In this document: positions 33,961 to 43,004 of the stretch, piece by piece
Layout of the letters: each line of letters opens with the position of its first letter
Numbering within the stretch: position 1 is the stretch's first letter
From: an uncultured Clostridium sp.
Lineage (GTDB): Bacteria > Bacillota > Clostridia > Lachnospirales > Lachnospiraceae
Assembly: GCA_946553025.1 (NCBI GenBank)
Contig: CAMNRM010000023.1
Span: 1 to 64,000, forward strand
Length of the DNA: 64,000 nt
Reading direction: 5' to 3'
Made by a program: the position numbers and the translations under genes
Notes under the pieces: generated by a model
The model's input: the letters and a program-made list of their open reading frames with translations, nothing else
Told to the model about the DNA's origin: nothing
The model's database searches: none

Positions 33961-33996
33961 GCCGGGAAGCTTTGCTGCAGCTTCCCGGCCTTTTTG
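33961..33996 (+). terminator. Strong terminator between convergent genes
   Basis: GCCGGGAAGC pairs perfectly with GCTTCCCGGC around a nine-base loop, followed by CTTTTTG. Confidence 0.88.
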
Positions 33997-34002
33997 TATA
34001 GA

Positions 34003-34851
34003 TTAATCCAGCGGTTTCTGGTAAAATGACCCCACAAAGGTTTCCGTGGGCAGGACATTGACGATAATCTTTGGATCGACTTCTTTTAAATGAAACAAAA
34101 TATCCTGCACTTCGTAAGTGGAAACGACGGTGTGCAGAAGGCTCATGGGCTGGCCGCTGTAGCCGCCGTGTCCGTCAACCACGGACATCCCATGTCGGCT
34201 GATTCGGATAAATTCTTTGATAACCTTGTCCGGCTTTTGGGTGGTAATCTGTAGGGTTACACGCTTAAACCGGTGGTAGAAGCTGTCAATGGTCCGGGTG
34301 GAGATAAACTGGAATAAAATCGAATATCCCGCATGTTCCCATCCAAACAGGGCACCAAAGATGCACAGCAGGCAGCAGTTGAAAACAAAGACATACTGCC
34401 AGATGGATTTTCCGATACGGTTGGATACGTATAGGGCGATAAAATCCATCCCTGCGGTGGAGGCATTGCCCTTTAAGGCGATGGAGATTGCCAGTCCATA
34501 GATGAAGCCGCCAAAACAGATATTCAGCAGAACATCATTGAACAAAGGATCAAACTTAATGATCTGTAAAAAAATACTGGATAAAAATACCTGCAGCATG
34601 GAAAAAAGCACAAATTTTTTCCCGATATGCTGATAGCAGAAGATGGCTACAGGAATATTCAGAAGCACCATGCCCAGGGATGTTGAAAAATGAATCCCCA
34701 CCCTGCCTAAAATCTTTGACAGCAGGGATGCAATTCCGGTAAAGCCGCTGGGAAGCAGTCCCACAGGCTCCAAAAATGCGTTCATGGTAAATGCCTGCAA
34801 AAGTGCCGAGGCAAGCACGGCGGCCGTCATGATGAGATATCGTTTTTTCAT
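34003..34851 (-). CDS. YitT-family membrane protein
   Basis: 282 residues. Five or so N-terminal membrane helices (LLQAFTMNAFLEPVGLLPSGFTG; FSTSLGMVLLNIPVAIFCY; LLNICFGGFIYGLAISIAL; VFVFNCCLLCIFGALFG) are followed by a cytoplasmic DUF2179 domain (VTLQITTQKPDKVIKEFI, HGMSVVDGHGGYSGQPM). These proteins are widespread in Firmicutes; transport substrate unknown. Start MKKRYLI after GGAAGAGCG. It faces the PatB gene and is followed upstream by the YqeY gene. Confidence 0.88.
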   Translation of the reverse strand: MKKRYLIMTAAVLASALLQAFTMNAFLEPVGLLPSGFTGIASLLSKILGRVGIHFSTSLGMVLLNIPVAIFCYQHIGKKFVLFSMLQVFLSSIFLQIIKFDPLFNDVLLNICFGGFIYGLAISIALKGNASTAGMDFIALYVSNRIGKSIWQYVFVFNCCLLCIFGALFGWEHAGYSILFQFISTRTIDSFYHRFKRVTLQITTQKPDKVIKEFIRISRHGMSVVDGHGGYSGQPMSLLHTVVSTYEVQDILFHLKEVDPKIIVNVLPTETFVGSFYQKPLD

Positions 34852-34926
34852 CGCTCTTCCTTTCTGGAGTTACGCTGCTGTTTTCACGTTCACAGCAACG
34901 GAGTTACTGCTGTTCCTTTAAGGAAG

Positions 34927-35370
34927 TCAGAACATCTTGGCCAGGGTTTCATTGACCAGTTTTCCGTCGGCTTTGCCCTTGACTTTGGGCATCAGCACTT
35001 TCATAATCTTTCCCTTATCTGCCGGGGCAGGTTTTTCAATTCCAAGTTCAGTCAGCACAGAATGGATAACCTCGGTAATCTGCTCCACCGACATATCCTC
35101 CGGGGCAAATTCCTTATAAATGCTGATTCTCAGTGCAGCCTCACTGCGGATATCCGTGCGGTCTTCGGGCGCGGTGTCGTGGGTTTCCTGGCACTGCTTA
35201 ATTTCTTTCTTAACGATAGCATTTTCCTCATCTTCGGTTAATGGGGAGCGCTTGTCGATCTCGGCATTCTTTAAAACGCTTAACAGCATGGATAATGCGT
35301 CTTTTCTTTCCTTATTTTTATCTTTCATTGCCTGTACCATAGCAGCTCTTACGATGTCAACTTTACTCAT
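34927..35370 (-). CDS. yqeY: GatB/YqeY-domain protein
   Basis: 147 residues, helical, related to the tail domain of the GatB amidotransferase subunit: MVQAMKDKNKERKDALSMLLSVLKNAEIDK near the start and the C-terminal ADKGKIMKVLMPKVKGKADGKLVNE. The usual length is about 148. It probably binds tRNA or another nucleic acid, but its role is not settled. Ribosome site AAGGAGGAAAGAAA. About 75 bases separate it from yitT; they may form one transcript. Confidence 0.9.
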   Translation of the reverse strand: MSKVDIVRAAMVQAMKDKNKERKDALSMLLSVLKNAEIDKRSPLTEDEENAIVKKEIKQCQETHDTAPEDRTDIRSEAALRISIYKEFAPEDMSVEQITEVIHSVLTELGIEKPAPADKGKIMKVLMPKVKGKADGKLVNETLAKMF

Positions 35371-35574
35371 TTTCTTTCCTCCTTATTTTCCGGAATGGTT
35401 CGTCCTTTTGGATGAATCCGGGTAGTTTTGGCACTTTTCTATGCCTGAAAATAGCATACCACCCATTTCCTGAAAATACAAGTATCACCGTAATATAAAG
35501 TTGTCACTGCCCCCGTCCTGTTACTGTTCACAGAACATGCCCCCGCCTACACACCCCCGTGAACGCTAACCCAG

Positions 35575-35886
35575 TCACTCCTTCAGGGAATTTACAATCG
35601 TAAGGAGGCTCTGGAGCTTATCTTCGCTGATATGGGGAACGATGGCGATTATTTTTTCCGCAGTTAAGGAAACGGATGTACTCTCGTCCTGAAAGAACTG
35701 GGCAAGGGTAATGCCAAAATATTCACAGATGGCAAGCAGGGAATCGAGGGTGGGCGTAATGGAACCGGAAGCAACTTTATTGATGTAATTGTTGCATTTT
35801 CCAATATTTTTGCTGAGTTTGTATTCGGAAATGCCCTCATTTAAGCGGAGGGACGTGATACGTTCACCGATGAAATTTTTTTCCAT
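35575..35886 (-). CDS. Small XRE-family HTH protein
   Basis: 103 residues with one Cro/C1-type HTH: RITSLRLNEGISEYKLSKNIGKCNNYINKVASGSITPTLDSLLAICEYFGITLAQFF. The C-terminal tail (EKIIAIVPHISEDKLQSLLTIVNSL) is a short helix typical of chromosomal XRE regulators of this type. No divergent target gene lies close. Ribosome site AAAGGGTTCCTC is weak-to-fair. Target unknown. Confidence 0.82.
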   Translation of the reverse strand: MEKNFIGERITSLRLNEGISEYKLSKNIGKCNNYINKVASGSITPTLDSLLAICEYFGITLAQFFQDESTSVSLTAEKIIAIVPHISEDKLQSLLTIVNSLKE

Positions 35887-36094
35887 AAAGAGAGGAACCC
35901 TTTCTTTGTATAGTCGTTATCAGGAAAGAATTATTGTTGATTCCTGTGTCCTTTTTAGTATACGTGTAAGATTGTCAGTCTTATTCCCTTTAAAATCTCT
36001 GTTTTTACGTCAATCTTTTACTTAATAATATCGATTTTTGATTTGCCTGAAAATCCTGAGGGCAGAGGGATGCAGATAAGAAAATAAAATCATA

Positions 36095-36123
36095 TTGAAT
36101 TAGTAGGATATCTATGCTATACT
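36095..36123 (+). promoter_or_regulatory. Promoter of the nifS-nifU-mnmA cluster
   Basis: TTGAAT, a 17-base spacer and TATACT, about 90 bases before the nifS start. Confidence 0.6.
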
Positions 36124-36212
36124 TTATCGCAGGGTAGATGGATATATTTTTTAGAAGATGTTAAGATTAGATGAAATTTAAGATTAGATTAAATAGAGAA
36201 AGGCGGACAGTT

Positions 36213-37403
36213 ATGAGTGAAGATAAAAAGATCATTTATTTAGATAATGCGGCAACGACCAGGACTTCGCCGAAGGTGGTGGAGGAAATGCTTCCCTTTT
36301 TCAGCGAGTACTACGGGAATCCTTCTTCGGTGTATGAATTTTCCAATGCTTCTAAGAAGGCTGTGGCCAAGGCAAGGCAGATCATTGCCGATTCTCTTGG
36401 CGCGAAGCCGCAGGAGATTTATTTTACGGCAGGAGGGAGCGAGTCGGACAACTGGGCGATTAAGGCGGCGGCGGAAGCCTATCAGGAGAAAGGGCGGCAT
36501 ATTATTACCAGTAAAATCGAGCACCATGCAGTCCTTCACACCTGTCAGTATCTGGAAAGCCGGGGATTTTCCGTAACCTATCTGGATGTCGATGAACAGG
36601 GTGTGGTTAAGCTGGAGGAACTGAAAAAAGCCATCCGTCCGGATACGATTTTAATTTCCATCATGTTTGCCAATAATGAAATCGGAACCATTCAGCCGGT
36701 GAAGGAGATTGCAGAGATTGCCAGGGAACACGGTATTTTATTCCACACCGATGCTGTCCAGGCTTACGGCCATGTTCCGATAAATGTGGATGCCTTTGGA
36801 ATTGATATGCTCAGTGCCAGCGGTCACAAGATTAACGGGCCGAAGGGAATCGGATTTTTATATATCCGCACGGGGGTTAAGATTCGTTCCTTCGTTCACG
36901 GCGGGGCACAGGAGAGAAAGCGCCGGGCAGGGACGGAAAACGTTCCGGGAATTGCAGGTCTGGGAAAAGCGGCCGAGCTTGCCGTAAATACCATGGAAGA
37001 GAGGATGAAGAAAGAAACCGAGCTTCGGGATTATCTGATGGATCGGGTGATGGCAGAGGTGCCCTATACCCGGGTAAACGGACATCGCAAAAATCGTCTG
37101 CCCAACAACTGCAATTTTGCTTTCCAGTTTATCGAGGGAGAATCTCTGCTGATTATGCTGGATATGGCGGGAATCTGTGGTTCAAGCGGTTCGGCCTGCA
37201 CTTCCGGCTCATTAGATCCTTCGCATGTGCTTTTAGCTATCGGGCTTCCTCACGAGATTGCCCACGGTTCGTTAAGACTTACCTTGAGCGAGGAAAACAC
37301 GAAGGAAGAGATGGATTATGTTGTGGGTGAGATTAAGAGGATAGTCGAGCGGCTTAGAGCGATGTCGCCGCTGTATGAGGATTTTATAAAGAAGGGACGT
37401 TAA
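36213..37403 (+). CDS. nifS: Cysteine desulfurase, NifS/IscS family
   Basis: 396 residues from ATG at 36213 (MSEDKKIIYLDNAATTRTSP) after AGAAAGGCGGACAG; the track begins 14 codons early. The PLP lysine is in SASGHKINGPKG (about residue 205) and the sulfur-accepting cysteine in GSSGSACTSGSL (about 328). It takes sulfur from cysteine as a persulfide. Directly followed by a NifU-type scaffold and MnmA, so its sulfur probably goes to iron-sulfur assembly and to tRNA U34 thiolation. Complete. Confidence 0.95.
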   Translation: MSEDKKIIYLDNAATTRTSPKVVEEMLPFFSEYYGNPSSVYEFSNASKKAVAKARQIIADSLGAKPQEIYFTAGGSESDNWAIKAAAEAYQEKGRHIITSKIEHHAVLHTCQYLESRGFSVTYLDVDEQGVVKLEELKKAIRPDTILISIMFANNEIGTIQPVKEIAEIAREHGILFHTDAVQAYGHVPINVDAFGIDMLSASGHKINGPKGIGFLYIRTGVKIRSFVHGGAQERKRRAGTENVPGIAGLGKAAELAVNTMEERMKKETELRDYLMDRVMAEVPYTRVNGHRKNRLPNNCNFAFQFIEGESLLIMLDMAGICGSSGSACTSGSLDPSHVLLAIGLPHEIAHGSLRLTLSEENTKEEMDYVVGEIKRIVERLRAMSPLYEDFIKKGR

Positions 37404-37464
37404 GGCTTTGCGATTGCAGCAAAAAGGATTGCAGCAGAAAGTTCAGGAAGCACAGAAAAACAGA

Positions 37465-37576
37465 GAAGAAAGAAGAATAACAGAAAAGAAAGCATAACAG
37501 AAAAGAAAGAATAACAGAAAAGAAAGAATAACAGGAAAAAAAGAATAACAGGAAAGAAAAATAACAGGAAAATAAC
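37465..37576 (+). repeat. Purine-rich tandem repeats between nifS and nifU
   Basis: About six degenerate units of 17-18 bases built on AGAATAACAGAAAAGAAAG, decaying toward nifU. Before them GATTGCAGCA is repeated twice. No reading frame or terminator is seen. The repeats separate two genes that are normally close. Confidence 0.75.
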
Positions 37577-37596
37577 CATAGAAAGAAGGAGAACAC

Positions 37597-38034
37597 ATGT
37601 ATTCAGAGAAAGTTATGGATCATTTTGAGCATCCAAGGAATGTAGGAGAACTGGAAAACCCCAGCGGCATGGGAACCGTGGGAAATGCCAAGTGCGGGGA
37701 TATTATGCGGATTTATCTGGATATCGATGAGAACCAGATTATTCAGGATGTAAAGTTTAAGACCTTTGGCTGCGGTGCTGCCGTGGCAACCAGCAGCATG
37801 GCTACGGAACTGGTTAAGGGAAAGTCTGTTCAGGAAGCCATGCAGGTAACCAACAAAGCGGTTATGGAGGCCCTTGACGGTCTTCCGCCGGTAAAGGTGC
37901 ACTGTTCTCTTCTGGCCGAGGAAGCAATTCATGCTGCTCTCTGGGATTATGCACAGAAGAACCATATAGAAATCGAGGGACTTCAACCGCCCAAGAGTGA
38001 TATCAGCGAGGAAGAAGAGGAAGAAGAATATTAA
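37597..38034 (+). CDS. nifU: NifU/IscU-type iron-sulfur scaffold protein
   Basis: 145 residues. The three scaffold cysteines are visible in NAKCGDIM (about residue 35), FGCGAAVATSSM (about 61) and VHCSLLAEEAIHAAL (about 105), with the conserved Asp after the first Cys. The C-terminus ends in an acidic EEEEEEEY tail. It assembles Fe-S clusters with the upstream desulfurase. Ribosome site AAGAAGGAGAACAC. Confidence 0.94.
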   Translation: MYSEKVMDHFEHPRNVGELENPSGMGTVGNAKCGDIMRIYLDIDENQIIQDVKFKTFGCGAAVATSSMATELVKGKSVQEAMQVTNKAVMEALDGLPPVKVHCSLLAEEAIHAALWDYAQKNHIEIEGLQPPKSDISEEEEEEEY

Positions 38035-38099
38035 AACCAGGAAATCAGGATGAGTACTGGCAAGAAATCGGATAAACACCGGAAAGAAAAAGGAATAGA

Positions 38100-39194
38100 A
38101 TGGAAAAAACTGGAAAATATCAAAAAACGGTTGTTGTAGGAATGTCAGGCGGCGTGGATTCTTTCGTGGCCGCCTGGCTGTTAAAAAAGGCCGGCTATCG
38201 GGTTATCGGCGCAACGATGGAAACCTGGACAGGCAGAGAAGAATCGTCAGAGAAAGAGGGGGCAGATGTCCGTGAGCCGTCTGCGGCCGAGGATGCCGGG
38301 CGGGTAGCCGAAAAGCTTTCGATTCCGCACTATGTACTGGATTTTCGTCAGGAATTTCAGCGCCGGGTTATGGATTATTTTGTGGATGAATATTGGCAGG
38401 GAAGAACACCCAATCCATGCACAGTCTGCAACCGTTTTGTCAAGTGGGAGGCCCTTTTAGCGTGGAGCAGGGAAATGGGGGCAGATTATATCGCCACGGG
38501 GCATTATGCTAAGGTAGAACACCTGCCCGACGGCCGTTATACCCTGCGCGAGTGTGCCCTGACAGGAAAAGACCAGACCTACGCCCTGTATAACCTGACC
38601 CAGGATCAGCTGTCCCGAACGCTTATGCCTCTGGGCGATTATACGAAAGAGCAGGTGCGCAAAATTGCTGAAAAAATCGGGCTTTCTGTGGCAGATAAGC
38701 CGGACAGCCAGGAGATTTGCTTTATTCCCGACCATGATTATGCAGGATTTATCCAGCGCTATTTAGGAAGAGCGTCCGAACCGGGGAATTTTGTGGACAG
38801 GGAAGGGAAGGTCTTAGGGCAGCATAAGGGAATTATTCATTATACCATCGGACAGAGGAGAGGTCTTGGCCTGTCCGCGGGGCACAGGATTTTTGTTCAG
38901 GAAATTCGTCCAAAGAGCAATGAAGTGGTGATTGGTGAGGGCGATGAAATCTTTTCCCGGGTTCTGCGGTGCAATAAAGTGAACTGGATGGGGATTGGCG
39001 GCCTTTTTGGGAAGGAGCTGACCATGCGTGTCAAAATCCGCTACAGCCATAAAGGGGAGGAATGCGTGGTTCGCCAAATCGGTGAAGATCTTGTGGAATG
39101 TCAGTTTAAAAACCCTGTGCGTGCGGTAACCCCGGGACAGGCTGCGGTGTTTTACCTGGGCGATATAGTTGCCGGCGGAGGGACGATTTTATAG
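38100..39194 (+). CDS. mnmA: tRNA 2-thiouridylase MnmA
   Basis: 364 residues. The PP-loop is VVVGMSGGVDSFVAAWLL (about residue 12). The catalytic cysteines are in NPCTVCNRFVKW (about 105) and SQEICFIPD (about 203), and the C-terminal beta-barrel runs through IGQRRGLGL and later strands. It thiolates U34 of tRNA for Lys, Glu and Gln using sulfur from NifS. A short acidic insertion (EESSEKEGADVREPSA) sits after the PP-loop domain. It lies about 65 bases after nifU, in the same direction. Confidence 0.93.
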   Translation: MEKTGKYQKTVVVGMSGGVDSFVAAWLLKKAGYRVIGATMETWTGREESSEKEGADVREPSAAEDAGRVAEKLSIPHYVLDFRQEFQRRVMDYFVDEYWQGRTPNPCTVCNRFVKWEALLAWSREMGADYIATGHYAKVEHLPDGRYTLRECALTGKDQTYALYNLTQDQLSRTLMPLGDYTKEQVRKIAEKIGLSVADKPDSQEICFIPDHDYAGFIQRYLGRASEPGNFVDREGKVLGQHKGIIHYTIGQRRGLGLSAGHRIFVQEIRPKSNEVVIGEGDEIFSRVLRCNKVNWMGIGGLFGKELTMRVKIRYSHKGEECVVRQIGEDLVECQFKNPVRAVTPGQAAVFYLGDIVAGGGTIL

Positions 39195-39238
39195 TTTTTT
39201 TTGTAAGAAATTTGTTAGAAAATAGAAAAGAGCCTGTG

Positions 39239-39267
39239 TTTACAAATTATAAAGTCTGTAGTAAACT
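39239..39267 (+). promoter_or_regulatory. Promoter of the amidase gene
   Basis: TTTACA, a 17-base spacer and TAAACT, about 95 bases before the start codon. Confidence 0.55.
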
Positions 39268-39363
39268 GAACGCAGAGAAAGCCGGAAAAGGTGTTTGCGC
39301 ACGGATTTTCGGCCGGGAGCATTTCTTTAAAGGAATGCCCGAAAGAAGAGGAGGAAAAGGGAA

Positions 39364-40722
39364 ATGAAAAAGAATTACAGAAAATTTGCCGGTGTCCTGA
39401 CTGCTCTGTGTATCAGTACGGTTTGGACCGCAGGCTGTACAAAATATGAAGAAATTGATATGAGCCAGGTAAAGGAAACGGCGGCGCAGGAGGGCAGCAG
39501 CCTGGAAGAAACACAGCAGCCCCCGGCAGAACAGGCTTTAGCCGAGGAAACCGGGGAGGGGTCTGCACCGGGGATCAGTGCCTTAGAAGCCCCGATGGCC
39601 CAGGCACCCGCACCGAATTTTACGGATGTTTCGGATACCGTATATATCCGCGGTAGCCAGGTTCGCTTAAGAACCTCTCCCACCACGGCAAGTACGAATA
39701 ATATTTCTGCGGTTCTTAATAACGGGACAGCGCTTTCGCGCACCGGTGACAGCGATGACTGGTGCAGGGTGAACTACCAGGGAGCGACGCTGTATGTGTC
39801 AAAAGCCTTTGTGACCACACAGAACACGGCGGGAACTTCGGCAGGCGCAGGGACGGGAAATTCCGGTTCGGGGACGGTAAACCAGGCGGCAACCGCAGCA
39901 AGTACCGGATCGGGAAGCACAGGGAATGCAGCGGGCAGCGGGGCGGCAGCAGGCACGCAGACCGCCGATAAAACTTCGATTACGGTGGACAGCAGCTGGC
40001 GTTTTGCGGAGTTTTCGATGATTAAAACCGGGGCGGCAACCCTCTATAAGTCTACCGCAGAAAACCGAAAGGGAATTACTGTCTGCGTCAATGCCGGACA
40101 TGGAACAAACGGAGGGGGAAGCGTAAAAACCCTGTGCCATCCGGACGGTTCGGCGAAGGTGACCGGGGGAAGCACAGGGGCCGGAGCCGTAAAGGCTATT
40201 GCCGTTTCAAGCGGAATGACCTTTAAGGACGGAACACCGGAGCGGGATGTTACCTTAGCGCTTGCTCTTGCCTTAAAGCCGAAGCTTCTTGCCGCAGGCT
40301 ATGATGTTGTGATGATAAGGGAGAGCAGTGATGTGCAGCTCGATAACATTGCCCGAACCGTTATTGCCAATAATACGGCCGACTGTCACATTGCCCTGCA
40401 CTGGGATTCCTCGGAGAGCGATAAAGGCGCTTTTTATATGAGTGTGCCCAATGTTGCCTCTTACCGGGCGATGGAGCCGGTGGCTTCCAACTGGCAGAAA
40501 CATAATAACCTGGGCGAAAACCTGATTTCGGGCCTGCGCGGGGCCGGGGTTAAGATTTTCTCCGGCGGATCGATGGAGATGGATTTAACCCAGACATCGT
40601 ATTCCACCGTTCCCAGTGTGGATATTGAACTGGGCGATAAAGTGTCGGATCATTCCGCGGGAACGATGGAGGTATTGGCTAACGGGCTTTTAGCAGGAAT
40701 CAACAGCTTTTTCGGGCAGTAA
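39364..40722 (+). CDS. Lipoprotein N-acetylmuramoyl-L-alanine amidase with SH3 domain
   Basis: 452 residues with a lipoprotein signal ending TVWTAGC. An SH3b domain follows (VYIRGSQVRLRTSPTTAS, about residues 95-155), then a Gly/Ser/Thr/Ala-rich linker. The Amidase_3 domain starts at VCVNAGHGTNGGG (zinc His, about 240), with the zinc Glu in GTPERDVTLALALALK, HIALHWDSS (second His), and a VPSVDIELGD catalytic Glu near the end. It should cut the amide bond between muramic acid and the stem peptide outside the cell, anchored to the membrane. Strong ribosome site AGAGGAGGAAAAGGG. Confidence 0.92.
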   Translation: MKKNYRKFAGVLTALCISTVWTAGCTKYEEIDMSQVKETAAQEGSSLEETQQPPAEQALAEETGEGSAPGISALEAPMAQAPAPNFTDVSDTVYIRGSQVRLRTSPTTASTNNISAVLNNGTALSRTGDSDDWCRVNYQGATLYVSKAFVTTQNTAGTSAGAGTGNSGSGTVNQAATAASTGSGSTGNAAGSGAAAGTQTADKTSITVDSSWRFAEFSMIKTGAATLYKSTAENRKGITVCVNAGHGTNGGGSVKTLCHPDGSAKVTGGSTGAGAVKAIAVSSGMTFKDGTPERDVTLALALALKPKLLAAGYDVVMIRESSDVQLDNIARTVIANNTADCHIALHWDSSESDKGAFYMSVPNVASYRAMEPVASNWQKHNNLGENLISGLRGAGVKIFSGGSMEMDLTQTSYSTVPSVDIELGDKVSDHSAGTMEVLANGLLAGINSFFGQ

Positions 40723-40789
40723 AGTTTTTCGGGAAATAAACGTTAAGCAGTACATATAAAGAAAAGAAAGCAATAATGACGTATTTTAC

Positions 40790-40828
40790 AGCGGTTTCGG
40801 GTCGAAAGGGTCTGGAACCGCTTTTTTA
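40790..40828 (+). terminator. Terminator after the amidase gene
   Basis: AGCGGTTTC pairs with GGAACCGCT, with partly paired GGGTC/GGGTC bases inside, followed by TTTTT. Confidence 0.75.
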
Positions 40829-40922
40829 TGTATAATTTTTAAATCCCTGTATAGAAAACCGGATTAGAACCAAACTATAGTTTAGAATATCTTTTAGAAA
40901 AAAATACGAGAAGGAGGAAATT

Positions 40923-41354
40923 ATGGGAGTGATTATTGCGCTTCTTTCCGGTGCGCTGATGAGCGTGCAGGGGGTATTGAATACAGAAGTGACCAAGCAG
41001 AGCAGCATATGGACGGCAGCCGGGTGGGTACAGCTTTCGGCTTTTATCGTCTGTCTTGTGATGTGGTGGTTCGGCGGGCGGCAGCCGATCGGGGCTTTGT
41101 GGCAGATTCAGCCAAAATACATGCTTTTAGGCGGGGTTTTAGGTGCTTTGATTACCTATACGGTTATCCGGAGCATGGACAGTTTAGGGCCGGCGCAGGC
41201 GGCGCTTCTGATTGTCGTGGCACAGATTATTATTGCCTATGGGATTGAACTGTTTGGCTTGTTCGGGGTGGAGAAGGCAGATTTTGAATGGAAAAAGGTG
41301 ATCGGTGCGCTGGTGGCTATCGGCGGGATTATTATTTTTAAACATTCCCGGTAA
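40923..41354 (+). CDS. YdcZ/DUF606-type DMT transporter
   Basis: 143 residues, strongly hydrophobic, with about four or five membrane helices: IIALLSGALMSVQGVLN, WVQLSAFIVCLVMWWF, YMLLGGVLGALITYTVI, AALLIVVAQIIIAYGIELFG, VIGALVAIGGIIIF. The length and the first-helix pattern fit the half-size DMT transporter family DUF606, which works as pairs or dimers. No partner gene adjoins it. Substrate unknown. Confidence 0.85.
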   Translation: MGVIIALLSGALMSVQGVLNTEVTKQSSIWTAAGWVQLSAFIVCLVMWWFGGRQPIGALWQIQPKYMLLGGVLGALITYTVIRSMDSLGPAQAALLIVVAQIIIAYGIELFGLFGVEKADFEWKKVIGALVAIGGIIIFKHSR

Positions 41355-41494
41355 AAACGGAAAAATTTATTGTTCAGGTACGAAAAAAGAAACAAAAAAT
41401 TATAAAAAAACAGGAAAATAGTACTTGTTTTTCAGGATTTCTCCTAGTAGAATAGTAGTATAGGCTGAAGTGGAATCCTGCATGGAAGGAATCC

Positions 41495-42229
41495 ATGAAT
41501 ATTTTACGAAGAACTACCATAAAATTTGCAATTATAGCTGCGGTTATGCTGTTTTCCGGGGTTTTTTACCGTTGTTCTCGGGAACAGGCAGAAAAACCCC
41601 GGAATGAGGATGAACAGGTTTTGGTTTTATCCCCGCAAGAAACAGCACAGACCGGCACATCTGCTTCTGATACACATGATTTCCCTGAACCATTGACAAG
41701 TAAAGAGCATCTTTCCCGGGAGGAAACACCTGAATCGGTTGTTATGGAGGAGCCGTCCTGTTTTGTACATATCTGCGGTGCGGTAAAAGCTCCCGGGGTT
41801 TATGAACTTTCGCAGGGAAGCCGGATTTACCAGGCTGTGGAGATGGCCGGGGGATTTCTGCCGGAGGCAGACCAGAGTTTTTTAAATCTTGCCCAGCCGG
41901 TTGCTGACGGGATGAAGATTACCGTGTGGACCAGGCAGGAGGCAGAAACGGCTGCCCAGGGGCAGGGGATAGCCTTTCCGGGGACGGAAAACGGGTATCC
42001 GAAAGAAGCCAACGCGGCAGAGGAATCAGAAACAAAGACAAAAGTAAATATTAATACAGCCGGAAAAGAAGAGCTGATGACCCTCAGAGGGATTGGTGCG
42101 TCCAGGGCGGAGGATATTATTGCCTACCGGGAAAAGCATGGCTCTTTTCAGAAAATAGAAGACATTATGAAGGTATCGGGAATTAAAGATGCCGCATTTG
42201 AAAAAATAAAAGATGATATCACGGTATAG
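41495..42229 (+). CDS. comEA: ComEA-family DNA-binding protein (SLBB plus helix-hairpin-helix)
   Basis: 244 residues. An N-terminal membrane helix (FAIIAAVMLFSGVFY) is followed by a Pro/Glu/Thr-rich linker, an SLBB domain (FVHICGAVKAPGVYELSQGSRI, about residue 92) and a C-terminal helix-hairpin-helix region (VNINTAGKEELMTLRGIGASRAEDIIAYREKHG, then VSGIKDAAFEKI). ComEA binds incoming DNA at the cell surface in competence. No comEB or comEC follows here, so a working uptake system is not shown by this window. Confidence 0.9.
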   Translation: MNILRRTTIKFAIIAAVMLFSGVFYRCSREQAEKPRNEDEQVLVLSPQETAQTGTSASDTHDFPEPLTSKEHLSREETPESVVMEEPSCFVHICGAVKAPGVYELSQGSRIYQAVEMAGGFLPEADQSFLNLAQPVADGMKITVWTRQEAETAAQGQGIAFPGTENGYPKEANAAEESETKTKVNINTAGKEELMTLRGIGASRAEDIIAYREKHGSFQKIEDIMKVSGIKDAAFEKIKDDITV

Positions 42230-42302
42230 GACAGCATTAAGGCCGCCCTGTTATGCCGGTGCTGGTTGAATGGCTGCCCTTTGGTGAAGATAGAGGTGGA
42301 AG

Positions 42303-43004
42303 ATGGCCAAGATTTTAGTTGTTGATGATGAGAAGCTGATTGTTAAGGGAATCCGGTTCAGTCTGGTGCAGGACGGAATGGAGGTTGACTGTGCCTATGA
42401 CGGGGAAGAAGCGATAGAGAAAGCAAAATTAACCGAGTACGATGTTGTTTTACTGGATGTTATGCTGCCAAAGTATGACGGATTTGAGGTCTGCCAGGCG
42501 ATCCGGGAGTTTTCGGAGATGCCGATTATTATGCTGACGGCCAAGGGCGGCGATATGGATAAGATTCTGGGCCTGGAGTACGGGGCCGATGATTATATCA
42601 CAAAGCCATTTAATATTCTGGAGGTGAAGGCCCGGATTAAGGCAATTATGCGCAGGAACCGCGCAAAGAATAAAAAGGCGGCGGAACCGGAAAACAAGGT
42701 GGTTACGGCCGGAGATTTAAAGCTGGATATGGAAGGGAGAAGGGTGTTTATTGCCGAAAAGGAAATTAATCTGACGGCGAAGGAATTTGACCTCTTAGAA
42801 CTTTTAGTCTGCCATCCGAATAAGGTATACAGCAGGGAATCCCTTTTAACCTTTGTCTGGGGGAACCGGGCGCTGGATACGGGGGATGTGCGGACCGTGG
42901 ACGTCCATGTGCGCAGGTTAAGGGAAAAGATAGAGCCAAGCCCAAGTGATCCGAAGTATGTGCATACGAAGTGGGGTGTGGGATATTATTTTCGGGTGAA
43001 ATAA
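42303..43004 (+). CDS. OmpR/PhoB-family response regulator (no kinase beside it)
   Basis: 233 residues. Receiver domain with VVDDE (about 6), the phospho-Asp in VLLDVMLPKYDGF (about 53) and TKPFNILE. The DNA-binding winged helix has EINLTAKEFDLLELLVCHPNKVYSRESLL and VRTVDVHVRRLREKI. Intact and typical of PhoB/ResD-like regulators. Its histidine kinase gene would normally follow at once, but the next gene is rlmH. Its 3' end and stop codon are repeated three more times just downstream. The signal is unknown. Confidence 0.92.
   Translation: MAKILVVDDEKLIVKGIRFSLVQDGMEVDCAYDGEEAIEKAKLTEYDVVLLDVMLPKYDGFEVCQAIREFSEMPIIMLTAKGGDMDKILGLEYGADDYITKPFNILEVKARIKAIMRRNRAKNKKAAEPENKVVTAGDLKLDMEGRRVFIAEKEINLTAKEFDLLELLVCHPNKVYSRESLLTFVWGNRALDTGDVRTVDVHVRRLREKIEPSPSDPKYVHTKWGVGYYFRVK

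Noticed and set aside
41495-42229. A complete competence operon
   Set aside because: Only ComEA is present; comEB/comEC do not follow.
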